Below are positions 1 to 10,274 of a DNA stretch of 64,000 nucleotides, piece after piece. Each line of letters starts with the position of its first letter. Position 1 is the first letter of the stretch. Both the position numbers and the translations under genes were made by a program. Source of the DNA: Bradysia coprophila (lineage: Eukaryota; Arthropoda; Insecta; Diptera; Sciaridae); the NCBI RefSeq assembly GCF_014529535.1, contig NW_023503493.1:13486001-13550000 (forward strand), written 5' to 3'. Under the pieces are notes generated by a model that saw only the letters and a list, made by a program, of their open reading frames with translations, had not been told where the DNA came from and made no database searches.

Positions 1-622
1 TTCTAAGAAATTTTGTGATTTTAAAGAAAGGTAGAAATTTGTAAGAAACTTGAGAATATAGATGTGAGTGTCACCTGGGATAGAATCAGCTTGTATTAAG
101 TGTCCATTCCACTCAACAAAAAGTACTCCGTGAGAGAGCCGTGAGAGAGCAAACTGTCAAATAATTTCATGATTTCGGTCTATTAACGTCGTAAGCAGGG
201 ATTTTCTTGGTAAATCATTTTCCAATGTTTTACTGAATTTCCTACATTTTTTCGAATTTTCCTGCGCTTGTCCAAATTTTGTGTAAAATTCGAAGGAAAA
301 TTTGGGAAAATCTGGGAGAAAATGTGTTTCTAAAAGTAGTCCTTGGTGTTCTAAGAGAGTAACTGTTGATAACATTTATGTGGGATTATTGATCAACACA
401 AACTTTCTGTACACCAATATAAACGTCAGAACCCAGAGAGAGAAATTTAGAATATCAGTCTAGTTTTGACGCAAATCTCACAATCGCTGCACCGAATTTA
501 CATTTTCTCTTTAGAAGTTATATATTTCATGAGGAATATGGATTGCCGCTGTCAAACAAATGCAAACACCGACAACAACAAAATTTAGCAACAAAAACCG
601 GTGATCAACAAAATAACACAAA
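1..622. other. 5' flank of Arp8, no gene seen
   Basis: AT-rich sequence with only short chance frames. The last stretch before 623 should hold the Arp8 promoter and leader. I see no clear TATA box, which is usual for a housekeeping gene. Nothing else is supportable here. Confidence 0.5.
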
Positions 623-2972
623 ATGCCATCGGATTGTCCAGAAGTGAGTGAAATTTGTGTAAACTCGTCTACTCTACGTAGTTGTATAGTCAGATTGGTT
701 CTGTAAATTAAAATACGGAGTAAGACGGACTAGCCTACACATTAAATATCTTCCAGCAGGTCCAAGCTCAACAAATCATCATCATTCATCCGGGCTCGTT
801 CAATCTACGAATTGGTCGGGCATCTGATTTGAATCCGCATCGGATTTTGCATGCAGTGGCTCGTCGACGGAAGCCAGGTGGAAACGTTTATTCGGACTCC
901 TTCCTTCCCACAAGCATAGCAAAGGTGAAACGTCGTTGAATTGAATTAAACTATCGACGCGTCAACAAAATCAAAATTTCAGAGCAAGGAACTTCTTCAA
1001 GAGCTGGAGGACTGTCGAATTCAAGTATCGCACACGCTACAGTCATGCCTGCAATCGGATGGACGACGTCGTTACGCTACACCACCGCAGCAAATATCAG
1101 CATTCAATCGTAGATCGACACCGGACGTTGTGGTCGAAAAGTCGGAAGACTGGCTGCATCCGAATCTCGAAACGGTTTTCGGTGAGGAGATCTTGGATTT
1201 AGATCCGAACGGCGAGTACAACGTACATTTTCCGATTCGACGCGGGGAGTTCAATCTTCATTCGAATGTTGGTGGCTCGTTAACGTGCGTGTTGGCGGAT
1301 CTGCAAGAGATCTGGGAGTATGTGCTGCAATGTAAGATGGATATTAAGCTGAGGTTCGAACGAACAATTTCTCTTTGTTGCGGTGAAAGTGAATTTTTGG
1401 CAAATTTTTTACAGTGACCTGCATTCGTATAAAGCGGTTTTGGTCATTCCGGACATATATCATCGGGGTAAGAATTATTTCCGATTCGTTGCCACCGACA
1501 GTCATCACAATTTTCGATCCTTTAGGTCACTTGAAGGAGCTAATGAATTTAATGCTAACGAAAATTGGTTTCGGCAGCTGCTTTTTCGTTCAGGTGAGCA
1601 GCATTCGGTTGAACCCGGCACTTCCATGTCTACAATTTTTTTCACTTAATTTTATTAACCCAAAGGATCATGTAGCAGCAACATTCGGTGCCGGACTTGG
1701 CTATGCTTGTGTTGTTGACGTCGGTGATCAGAAGACATCCGTGTCCTGTGTAGAAGACGGAATTTCACATCCGAATACAAGGTTTGTCATACTCGTCTTC
1801 GTTTTCTGTGCTTCACTTGATTGTAACACGAAATCCATCGGTACAGAGTTCGTTTAGAATACGGCGGTGCAGACGTTACGCAGACATTTCACTGGCTACT
1901 ACAGAAATGTGCATTTCCATATAAAGAATGTGACGAAAAGATGCCACAAGACGCAATGCTTTTGAAATCGCTGAAGGAAGATTTCTGTCACGTGAATTTG
2001 GTTGGTTTCACTGCGGCTTCATAGTACCTCGGAAAGATAACAATTTCATCCATCTAGGACATATGTGGCTCGCAGGAAAAATCCTTTAAAATTAGTCAAC
2101 CAGGGAGATCACAGGTCGTCTATACATTGCAAGTGGGCGACGAATGTATCGTAGCTCCGTTGAGTCTCTTTCACACGGAGCTACTCGGTGTGACTGGAGT
2201 AAAAAAGGAGGCAAAAGTACAAAAGACAGCAGCGCATCAAACCGATCCAGAAGATTGTTTCGATGCCGAGTATTTACGTGAGACTGGTGTAAGTACCAGT
2301 CAAGACTTCCCAACTAGAATCGATTAACTTCAATTTGAAAACCGTCTTGTAGCGTAAAGGCGCCAAAGAGCAAATGGACCAAATTCAAATCGATGGTTCC
2401 GTTCTTCCGACCAACGACAATCCCGAGGAAGACATTGTGGTTGATGCGCTCGAAGTGGAGCGCGAAATGAAACCATTCGACAAGGAATTTGTTTTGCCCG
2501 GTGGTCAAATAATTGGACTGGATCAGGCCGTTCTACAGAGCATTGAACGATGCCGTAAGTTTATTCGTCTCAATATCACACCCGGCATAGAAAATCATTC
2601 CCTATTTTATAGCAAACGACGAACTGAAACGCAAAATGTACGGCTGCATATTGGTGGTTGGTGGTGGAATGAAATTCATTGGAATCGGAAAGTGGCTACA
2701 AAATCGAGTCGGACTGCAAATTCCCTATTTATATCGATCGGAACACCTGGACATCGTCACCAGTCCGAAGGAAATGGATCCGGCGATGACAGGTAAAATG
2801 AAAACTATTTCTGAAGTTTTCGTTTTGAATTGATCGATGTCTTACCTTAGCTTGGAAAGGTGCTGCTGTTATGTCTTGTCTGGAAAGCGCACCGGAATTG
2901 TGGATTCAGGGCGCAGAGTGGCAAAAGCATGGATTGAGAATATTAAGGGAGAAGGCACCGTTTATGTGGTAA
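623..2972 (+). CDS. Arp8: Actin-related protein 8 (ARP8), INO80 complex subunit
   Basis: Eleven exons join in one frame to 561 aa: 623-643, 757-924, 983-1353, 1415-1467, 1526-1593, 1666-1781, 1847-2000, 2058-2288, 2353-2554, 2613-2792 and 2851-2972, all with GT-AG borders and introns of 57-113 bp. The N-terminal nucleotide-fold block IIIIHPGSFNLRIGRASD, the second phosphate loop VVDVGDQKTSVSCVEDG, the ILVVGGGMKF block and the ending REKAPFMW match animal ARP8 from start to end. ARP8 is a nuclear member of the INO80 chromatin remodeller that helps bind linker DNA and nucleosomes (family knowledge). The length is slightly below human ARP8 (624 aa). Exon 2 could start at 757 or 760 because two AGs are adjacent. 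The first exon has only seven codons, so the start rests on the ATG at 623 and the good donor after it. Confidence 0.95.
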
Positions 2973-3570
2973 CAATGAAATACAGAAAGTTTTCGAGTCA
3001 AACGTTTGGTTTGTTTGCATTTCTGGTGGGTTTACTTTTGGGACGTTAGTTACATCATCGATTAACGCCACGGCATAAGTAAATAATGAAGTGAAGTGAG
3101 GAAATTTTCGAAATTGTTCGGATGGCGAGAGGTTCTGGTGTTTGCAGGAAGAGTCTTCGATAAAATTTCAATTTCGATTAAAACTAAATTTTTGCTAGAT
3201 CCAGGGTAAGCTGCATTATGGAAGCGAATAGCGGCTTGAAATTTATAAGAGCTTCGGAGGTGAAATTCGATCGTCAATATGCAGAGACTTTTCGAAGTAC
3301 AATTGAAAATCGATGTGCTTTACACTGTACATTCTTGTGCTCTTCGTATTTTCCATACAAAATTTTGGTTTGAATTCGGTGTTAAAGCTTCTAACCATGC
3401 CTAGCCAGAATATTCAATTCAGGAAGAGGAGTATGATACAGTGCTGATCGTGTACATTTTCGATCAAATGGAAAGCTTAGATAACGTACGTTACAGAGAA
3501 CACGCTATATGTATCCATCCCAGACGAAATGGGTCCGATTTTGAGAGGTGGTTTTTCAACATAATAAGAC

Positions 3571-3722
3571 ACAGCACTGCTTCTAGCATAAACAGAGAAA
3601 ATGCTCGGGGGCTGATGAAATCGTTTTCGTTGGATGAATTAAAACATACAATCCTAAGCAGTACCTCTATCACTTTAAATTTTATACTTGTCAATTCAGT
3701 GTTCATGCTAGGAGCAGTGCTG
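3571..3722. mobile_element. Small foldback (MITE-like) element, AGCAGTGCT family
   Basis: An inverted repeat of about 19 bp, ACAGCACTGCTTCTAGCAT at 3571-3589, is answered by ATGCTAGGAGCAGTGCTGT at 3704-3722 on the same strand, leaving a 152-bp non-coding unit. The same terminal motif recurs at about 7086-7104 (one end) and as an inverted pair at 51407-51615, so this is a dispersed family. No target duplication was clear. It lies in the spacer between Arp8 and the F-box-like gene. Confidence 0.6.
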
Positions 3723-3841
3723 TGCCCACGGGGTGGACACTATGTAAATAGCAGCATTTAAAAAATCAAGAATAGCATGAATAGTGTTAGGCCCGTGGCT
3801 GTGCCTGAAGAAAGGTCTGTAACACTAAAGGTAATGCAAAT

Positions 3842-3955
3842 GCAGACCTCCCACGCCAAAAATTAGCCCCTTAATTCAGGAATAAGGAGGATATTTTATA
3901 AAAATCGGGAGGATTCAGGAGGTTTTCATACTCATAAAATAAGGAGATTCGTGAC
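3842..3955. mobile_element. Orphan end of a hAT-like element (AATAAGGAG family)
   Basis: CAGACCTCCCACGCC followed by repeated AATAAGGAGG-type motifs resembles the left end of the complete hAT-like element at 33173-34932, which starts CAGGCCTCTC and has the same subterminal motif. Only one end is recognisable here; the partner end and a target duplication were not found, so this is probably a truncated copy. Confidence 0.5.
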
Positions 3956-4070
3956 TGTTATCAAAGAAATGAACGCCAAAATTATTTAAAAATTTATGAA
4001 ACAAAACTTTTTTTGTGGAGTCGTAAAGAAGATGCACTAAAACAACAATCTAATTCGTTTGTCAAACGTT

Positions 4071-4646
4071 CTAGTTGATCATGTTCATAGAAGGTGCCGT
4101 ACACATCCAGAATTCACGTAAGTGCTTTAAGCTTTTCGTTCGCAACCAGTTCGACGAGCCTGAATGTCTGACATTTTTCCATTTCAATACTCTCGGATTC
4201 ACAGCGCTGACTAGAATTTCGTCGTAATGAGATTCAATATCTCGTTCATTTAGTACGTAAGTACCTTTATCAAGGCAAATACTCAGCTCCTGTAGGTTGT
4301 AAAATAATCCAAGACTGTGCGTTGAAATTTCACACTCGCTCTCGTCGTAGATGATTTCCATTTGGATTTCTGTTATTTTGTCGGCTGAGCATTTGTTGAT
4401 TATGGTGTTGACTATGGAACCGCAGGTACGTCCGATACATCGAATCCTTCGTATTGATTTTCCGAATACATCAAGGACCTCAGATGTCGGCTCTACTCTT
4501 ACATCCACAGTCACTAATTTTTTGCCAACTGTACGTTCCAACAGCTCCTTCTCGTATCTGTCCATTTTATATACTAGCAACAAGTCGTTCACGCTCAAGT
4601 GTTCCAACAGTTTTAGCTGAAAGTTCCGGTTACTGGGATCGTCCAT
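4071..4646 (-). CDS. Short F-box/LRR-like protein
   Basis: A single-exon frame of 191 aa begins at an ATG preceded by an in-frame stop three codons upstream. The N-terminal part (residues about 10-50) has the helical, Leu-rich pattern LLEHLSVNDLLLVYKMD of a degenerate F-box, followed by VGKKLVTVDV. The rest alternates short hydrophobic strands and helices (LFYNLQELSICLDKG, LKWKNVRHSG, LKHLREFWMC) as in irregular leucine-rich repeats. F-box/LRR proteins usually recruit substrates to SCF ubiquitin ligases, but many dipteran copies of this kind are short, lineage-specific and uncharacterised. At 191 aa it is about half the normal length, so it may be a truncated family member or a decaying copy. 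The assignment is by pattern only. Confidence 0.5.
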   Translation of the reverse strand: MDDPSNRNFQLKLLEHLSVNDLLLVYKMDRYEKELLERTVGKKLVTVDVRVEPTSEVLDVFGKSIRRIRCIGRTCGSIVNTIINKCSADKITEIQMEIIYDESECEISTHSLGLFYNLQELSICLDKGTYVLNERDIESHYDEILVSAVNPRVLKWKNVRHSGSSNWLRTKSLKHLREFWMCTAPSMNMIN

Positions 4647-5940
4647 ATCGAGTCAATTCTTAGAGGACGAGATTGATCCAACGGTAGGAGCGTCGCTTTT
4701 TGCGGTCATATCTTTTCACTTTGTAATAAATTTAGAATTGAAGTTAGTTGTCGGCTGGTTTTTGGCAAATCATCTTCGATGGAGATATTTTGCGCATTCT
4801 TTTTCGAAAAGTTTACATTGCAGCGGAGAGCTTTATCTATTTGAATTTTATTTTTTTCATTCGCCGTCAATCTGTGGTGGAAGGAAACTTGAACTCAATA
4901 CAAAATGACTATATTTGCACCCGAATGCAGATAGTGATTCTATTACTGTTAATGCACCCGGGTGGAAATAGTCGCAGTATTCCATATATAAATAGAGATA
5001 GCAGCACTAATATACCCGGACCAGATACAAGCATTTCTATACTGTACAGTTTACGACATGCCGAGCTTTAGGTTTCTTCCCTGTCAAAGCCAAAATAACA
5101 TTTCGCATTGCTTTGGAGAGCTTTCGAAAACTTTAACGTTTTCTTTTGGATTCCATTATGGTCAGTCACAGTTGACCATCCCGTGTAGATGAGTGCAAGT
5201 CAGATGAATTGATTAGATTAATTGATGGAAAAATTCCTGAAATCAATTTGCATGTCCGTGAAAGACCTGAACCATACGCAAAGTGTGGATTTAATGACGA
5301 GATTGTTCGTATGCACTGCACCCACTGCGTGTCAGGTCAAAACGCAGTATCGCAATATTTGTGAGCTTTCGAAAGACTTAAGCTTCTCTTGGAAAAGTGA
5401 AATATTTCACTGTAATACAAAAGAAGCTTAAAGCTCTCGAAAGCTCTTTAAAAACATAGACACAAAATAAATAAGGTGTTTTGGCATAGTACGACAACCC
5501 AGGTTATAGTGAGAAATTAGACGTTACAGAATGATGAGGTAAAAAAATAATTATTTTGTCTCCATTAAAACGTGACTGCTACTTACCGTTTGAGAAGCCA
5601 ATTACATATCTGAGCATTTTTAAGTAAGTCAATGGTTAATGCTTGGAGCAATACTGAAATTTTCAATCTGAAAATTTAACACGTTGTATCGTATCAACAA
5701 ATAAAGTAGATGTCGACGTCGTTGCTTTAACATTTATTATAAATTATTGTTTCAAAACGTAACGCTATTTGATTGCAATGTAATTTCATAGCTGCGTATA
5801 CTCACACACCAAACGCTATAATTTGAAATTCGGGTCACTGTCACTGGAACAATATCAAAATGCAATTAATTGTAATTGTAATTTCTACGGCTGATGTGCA
5901 TCAATGCAATTTTTATCCAGTCATTTATGCTGTTTAAAAT
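4647..5940. other. Intergenic spacer with small inverted repeats
   Basis: No convincing gene. Short inverted repeats are present: 4907-4974 (ACTATATTTGCACCCG against its near-complement) and about 5360-5445, where GCTTTCGAAAGACTTAAGC is mirrored after a loop. A frame of 107 codons at 4748-5071 has no recognisable features and overlaps the hairpin, so I treat it as chance. Confidence 0.5.
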
Positions 5941-5941
5941 A

Positions 5942-5976
5942 TTATAAAAGTGATGCGCCTGCAGAAATTCTTAGTC
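5942..5976 (+). promoter_or_regulatory. TATA box and probable initiator for the 6051 gene
   Basis: TTATAAAAG at 5942-5950 is followed about 30 bp later by TTAGTC (5971), a fair arthropod initiator. The spacing and the position about 80 bp upstream of the ATG at 6051 fit a focused TATA promoter, typical of highly expressed secreted-protein genes. Confidence 0.55.
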
Positions 5977-6050
5977 AATAAAAAATTAGTTTCGCTTTCG
6001 CACGCATCGTTTTCGAGTAAAAGAATATTTTTGCTTCAACACTCCAAGAA

Positions 6051-6448
6051 ATGAAAGTGTCTGCAATTATTGTACTAATTATCGTCAGCCTAACGGTGGT
6101 ATGACTATAATCGATTTTCCTCTGAAATTCTAACAGTTACACAACCGAACCTAATCAATTTTCACAATTTAGTTCACCGACGCACAAATGATGAAAGACC
6201 AATCGTCAGGGGATGATTGGAGCATGAGTGGATTGGACTCGACGCCAATGTTGAAGAGCGAACAGGTAAAGTCTTTGAGCCTAGACGACATTGATATGAA
6301 TTCAGATACGGACGATAGCTTTGATATTTCAACCACCGGGAAAGGTAGACGTGAACGTGAGGTACGTGCCTTTTTCGATCTAATTTTGAACATTTTGGAG
6401 ACGATAAGAGGTCCGGCGAAAAATGATATTCGTCGCAAAGATAATTGA
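6051..6448 (+). CDS. Small secreted acidic protein, unrecognised family
   Basis: Two exons (6051-6098 and 6173-6448, 74-bp GT-AG intron) encode 107 aa. Residues 1-20 form a clear signal peptide (MKVSAIIVLIIVSLTVFTDA) with cleavage probable before Gln21. The mature part is an acidic Ser/Asp/Met-rich stretch (residues 21-70) followed by a basic segment GKGRREREVR, which could be a convertase site, and then an amphipathic helix AFFDLILNILETIRGP and a basic tail. The split signal-peptide exon, TATA promoter and AATAAA at 6506-6511 make a real gene likely. I do not recognise the family; a prepropeptide releasing a C-terminal helical peptide is an inference, not shown. Confidence 0.7.
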
Positions 6449-6505
6449 ATTTTGTTAGTAAACAAGTTGGTCGCCTCTATGTGTAGTTCTCGTGTTTTCT
6501 TTTAC

Positions 6506-6511
6506 AATAAA
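6506..6511 (+). promoter_or_regulatory. Poly(A) signal of the 6051 gene
   Basis: AATAAA lies 58 bp after the stop codon of the small secreted-protein gene, which fits a short 3' UTR. Confidence 0.6.
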
Positions 6512-8441
6512 GGCTGCATAAGATCATCGGCCTAATAAATTGTTCGTAAAATTGAAATTAATTGTCCATCTTCGGTCCACCTCTACTTCCTACCCATCAA
6601 GATCGAGGTAGCTGATTAGCCAGTTCGGCCCTGAATTTGTGTCATGCATATGTTCATCAAGGTAAGTTACAGTTCGCTCAACGAGAAGATTTCTAATGCG
6701 AAGGTACGTGATCCTGATCTTTTAGCAACAGCTAATTATCTGTAATCGACACTGACGGTAAATATAAGCAATGATCTACGACTAGTGCAGTCTTATATCC
6801 AAATGTTTGCTAAAACAAATGAAGTAAAAGATTTTGGGCCAAATTTTAAAAATTGCAATAGATTTTATAATCGCGATATGCTTGCAGTTTTGTTATAACG
6901 TTTACATTGTTGAAACCCTAGCAATAACATTGAATTAGCCAGCTTCAAATTGGGAGGCTTCAGTGATAAGAGCTATTGCTTGAGATTTTTTGTGATGTTT
7001 CATACAGCGAAGCAAATCATCTATCTTCACAAAGGAAACATTTATCCTACCGCATTCTCCAGCCTCCGAATATTATCTACGCTAATGCTAGGAGCAGTGC
7101 TATGTTGAAACCGACTATGTCTTCCCTACCTTCGATATTATCCCTAATTTCACTCTTCTATCGACTAGGCCCCACCTCTTGGGTGGGTCAGGTCCCTTGA
7201 CTGGCTATTTTTTTCTATAATTCCAGCCTTAGTTTTCTAACCATTTTTAAATGAGGTGGTGTTTTTGAGATCACAAAGTTAAAGTCACATGAAAAGGTCT
7301 CTTTATTCAGAAAACAGCAGTCATCACATGCTTCATTTTACTCATATTTATTTAATTTCCTGAAGAAACAAAAAGAGCTATGAGTTGAAGGTCCAGCGAG
7401 CGATGTCTTACTCCTAAGTTGAGTCTCCTATATAGTCTACTAAAAGCGCTGAACAGGTGGCGCATTTCTTTGCTTACCTCTTGAAAAAAAACTCATGTGA
7501 ATTACGGCTCTGGCAAAATTCACACTCGTGCAAACACTTTAGGAACGAAAAATTTCTTTTAAGAACGCGATTTCACGCAAAAATTGTCGTATATCGCAGA
7601 TTACCAGTCCAATAAAGTCCAATGTTCGAATTTAACCACATGAATTACGATACTAGTCGAAAACACTTAATATTTTCAAATCTGCGATTTTTGAAGCCTC
7701 TGAGAATTACTCGAGTTATCGTGTTATCAAGCAAGCAAGATTGTACTAGACTTCTAGATTGTTCGACCAGAAATCTGAATATTTCGTCTCTTACTTGCTA
7801 CCCGTGTTATGGACTAGGAATATATTTTCTTTTGGCCATAAACACATAGGGAACAAGAACACTTATTCAAGAGTTAGAAACTTGATTTCACCACGCGTGG
7901 TTCAGCTTCGTTCCGGACCAAAAGTTGACAGAATTTATTCTGTCCTTATACACGTTTTCGTCCCAGATTACTAGTCCAATTAAATTCCAATGTTCGAGTT
8001 TAACCACATGAATTACGCTACTGGTCGAAATTGATTTTTGAAGCCTCTGAGAATTACTCGAGCTATCGGTTTCTCAAGCAAGCAAAAACTCTTTTGGGAA
8101 GTACTTCTTAATTGTTAGACCAGAAATCCAGAATTTCACTACTCGTCAAATAAGAAATTTTTCTGGAAATCCGTTGCAAAAATGTCGTGGTAAACAAGTT
8201 ATGTTTACAATTACTCCAAACTCACTACTCCAATATCATTCTCTGTCAATTAAAACAAAAAATTTGAAAATCGGGTAAAAATTACTCAAGTTATCGCGCG
8301 GTAACAAGAGAAAGTGTCTGTGTAGAATTTCTCCCATCTCGTTGTTCGAACATTATCCATCTGCAAACTTAGCCTCAAGATTTTCAATCTTCATCGATTA
8401 AGACAAAATCTTTGAAAATCGGATAAGAATTATGGAAGTTA

Positions 8442-8644
8442 TGTTGGAAGTTACAATTGAATAACTCTATAAAGTGAATAAACGTTGTAGTCAGTCTGAA
8501 TAAGAAGAATATAGTAAGCCTAGATAAGTTTGTAAAACATATAAATACGCCGTATTTGTTCTAAATAAAATTAGTCTATTCTGAGACGGCAAACTGGTCG
8601 TTTCATTGTAGATTCCGGAGTGGAATGAAACCGTAATTCCAACA
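8442..8644 (+). repeat. 5' LTR
   Basis: 203-bp terminal repeat with TG...CA ends, an ATATAAATA box near 8538 and an AATAAA-like signal near 8564, which together resemble LTR promoter and poly(A) functions. It appears identical to 9778-9980. Confidence 0.85.
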
Positions 8645-9082
8645 GGTTATGGGGCCCAGACACATTGAACTGTGGCAATTAATCTGCAGCGCCAGTTTGT
8701 ACTGGAAGGGGTGTCAATAACACTCGCTGTATGATTAAATTGTGGTTGTTGTGTGTTCTGCGGAAAGTTTCGACGCTGGTTCGCGCTATGGCAGTGGTGG
8801 CGGTAACTCCAAGTATGGCGGTTGGTATGGCATCGTTTCGTCTGAGGAGGTAGTCACAAAGTGGTGGCGGTAAACTCCAAGTATGGCGGTTGGTATGGCA
8901 TCGTTTCGTCTGAGGAGGTAGTCACATGGCAGATGGTCGCGTCGATGATGGTCGATGGTCAAGTCAATGGCAGACGACAAAATTGGTCGAGTCATGGCAG
9001 ATGACAAATGGTCACGTCGATGACGGTCGGTAGGCGTAATACTGGGTGAGCAGTGCAATCTCACAAACGGTTCAGCATCAAT

Positions 9083-9330
9083 CAAGATGGCAACAGTGGT
9101 CAAGATGACAACGGTGGTCAAGATGGCAACAGTGGTCAAGATGGCAACAGTGGTCAAGATGACAACGGTGATCAAGATGGCAACAGTGGTCAAGATGACA
9201 CACGATGGTCAAGATGACACACGATGGTCAAGATGACGCACGATGGTCAAGATGACACACGATGGTCAAGATGACACACAATGGTCAAGATGACGCACGA
9301 TGGTCAAGATGACACACGATGGGTGTGATG
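9083..9330 (+). repeat. Minisatellite, GTCAAGATG unit
   Basis: About 18-bp units of the type GTCAAGATGGCAACAGTG and GTCAAGATGACACACGATG are repeated more than ten times inside the LTR element. The 135-codon minus-strand frame over it is a product of the repeat and not a gene. Confidence 0.8.
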
Positions 9331-9777
9331 ACTACGGATTTTAGTCATGGAAATAGCTAAATGCTATTCGTGGCAACTACGGATTAGTTGCAATCGGACA
9401 TAAAGGACAGTCGCTGCATCACAATTGATCAATGTTCAAGTAAAGGGCAGACGACAAGGTCGATTGGGAAAGTTGAACGGCAGTATCGAAGGTAAACGAC
9501 AAGGTCGATTGGCAAGGACGAATGGCAAGTTCGGAAGTACCGAAAGTCAATGGCAAGGACGAATGGCATGGTCGAATAATTTGTACGAGGTCAAATCGAA
9601 TTTGCACGAATAATTTAATTGAGTGGGTCATGATTGAACGAATGGTCGAATGTACACAAGGTCGATGGTCGAATGGCTCAGTTGATTTATCGAATCAGGA
9701 GGTTTATTGAAATGGTCCGCAATACGATTTAAGTGGGAGTCGAAGTACACTTATAGAATTATCCAATTGAGTGGGAG

Positions 9778-9980
9778 TGTTGGAAGTTACAATTGAATAA
9801 CTCTATAAAGTGAATAAACGTTGTAGTCAGTCTGAATAAGAAGAATATAGTAAGCCTAGATAAGTTTGTAAAACATATAAATACGCCGTATTTGTTCTAA
9901 ATAAAATTAGTCTATTCTGAGACGGCAAACTGGTCGTTTCATTGTAGATTCCGGAGTGGAATGAAACCGTAATTCCAACA
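9778..9980 (+). repeat. 3' LTR
   Basis: Partner of the 5' LTR with the same length and sequence, preceded by a purine tract and followed by the AGTTA target copy. Confidence 0.85.
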
Positions 9981-10274
9981 AGTTATCGCGGTAACAAGTA
10001 AAAAAATCTCTTGAGAATTACTCCCACCTCATTACTCCAATATTGCCCATCTACGAACTTAACCTCATGATTTTCATTCTCCGTCGATTAAAACCAAAAT
10101 TTTGCAAATCGGTAAAGAATTACTCGAGTTATCGAGTCCACAAGTGTACGGACGTTTTCTGTATTTAACGTTTTTTGCCAATGTAGAACATTTTCAAAAT
10201 ATCAAAGTGAACTTAGCGTTACGGACATTTAAGGGTATTTTCTTTCATAAGACCCTGACTTTCAGTCAAGGGAG

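Larger units (their letters stand above)
8442..9980 (+). mobile_element. Compact non-autonomous copia-type LTR element (TRIM/LARD-like)
   Basis: Two direct repeats of 203 bp, 8442-8644 and 9778-9980, begin TGTTGG and end CCAACA and look identical throughout, so the insertion is young. A 5-bp target duplication AGTTA flanks the unit (8437-8441 and 9981-9985). Right after the 5' LTR comes GGTTATGGGGCCCAG, close to the copia-type primer site that pairs with the cut initiator Met tRNA. A purine-rich tract GTGGGAG precedes the 3' LTR. The 1133-bp interior consists largely of short tandem repeats (a 66-bp duplication near 8797-8926 and a GTCAAGATGRCAACAGTG-type minisatellite at about 9083-9330) and shows no gag or pol, so it is non-autonomous and would depend on a full-length relative. 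Confidence 0.85.
7165..10274 (-). mobile_element. Helentron/HINE-like (DINE-1-type) element, copy 1, interrupted by an LTR element
   Basis: Read on the minus strand the unit ends in a GC-rich stem (CCCACC, loop, GGTGGG) then CTAG, next to a host T, as Helitron-class 3' ends do. A subterminal motif TCCCTTGACTG near 7190 reappears inverted as CAGTCAAGGGA at 10263-10273, giving the subterminal inverted repeats known from Helentron-associated elements. The core holds degenerate repeats containing GAATTACTCGAGTTATCG at about 7700, 8050, 8290 and 10110. A copia-type LTR element sits inside (8442-9980), leaving about 1.57 kb of the older element. Two more 3' ends of the family are at 49769 and 59227. 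It codes for nothing recognisable. The exact outer base at the right end is uncertain by a few bases. Confidence 0.7.

Noticed and set aside
1383-1857. Long overlapping plus-strand frames within Arp8
   Set aside because: They read through introns of Arp8 in part; the spliced model explains the conserved blocks in one frame.
7165-7205. CCCACCTCTTGGGTGGG stem as a transcription terminator
   Set aside because: The same stem recurs at three places with fixed CTAG and subterminal motifs, which fits a transposon end better.
8786-9193. 135-codon minus-strand frame rich in ILTTVAILTTV
   Set aside because: It is a translation of the minisatellite inside the LTR element; the repeated peptide follows the DNA repeat and has no start or domain context.
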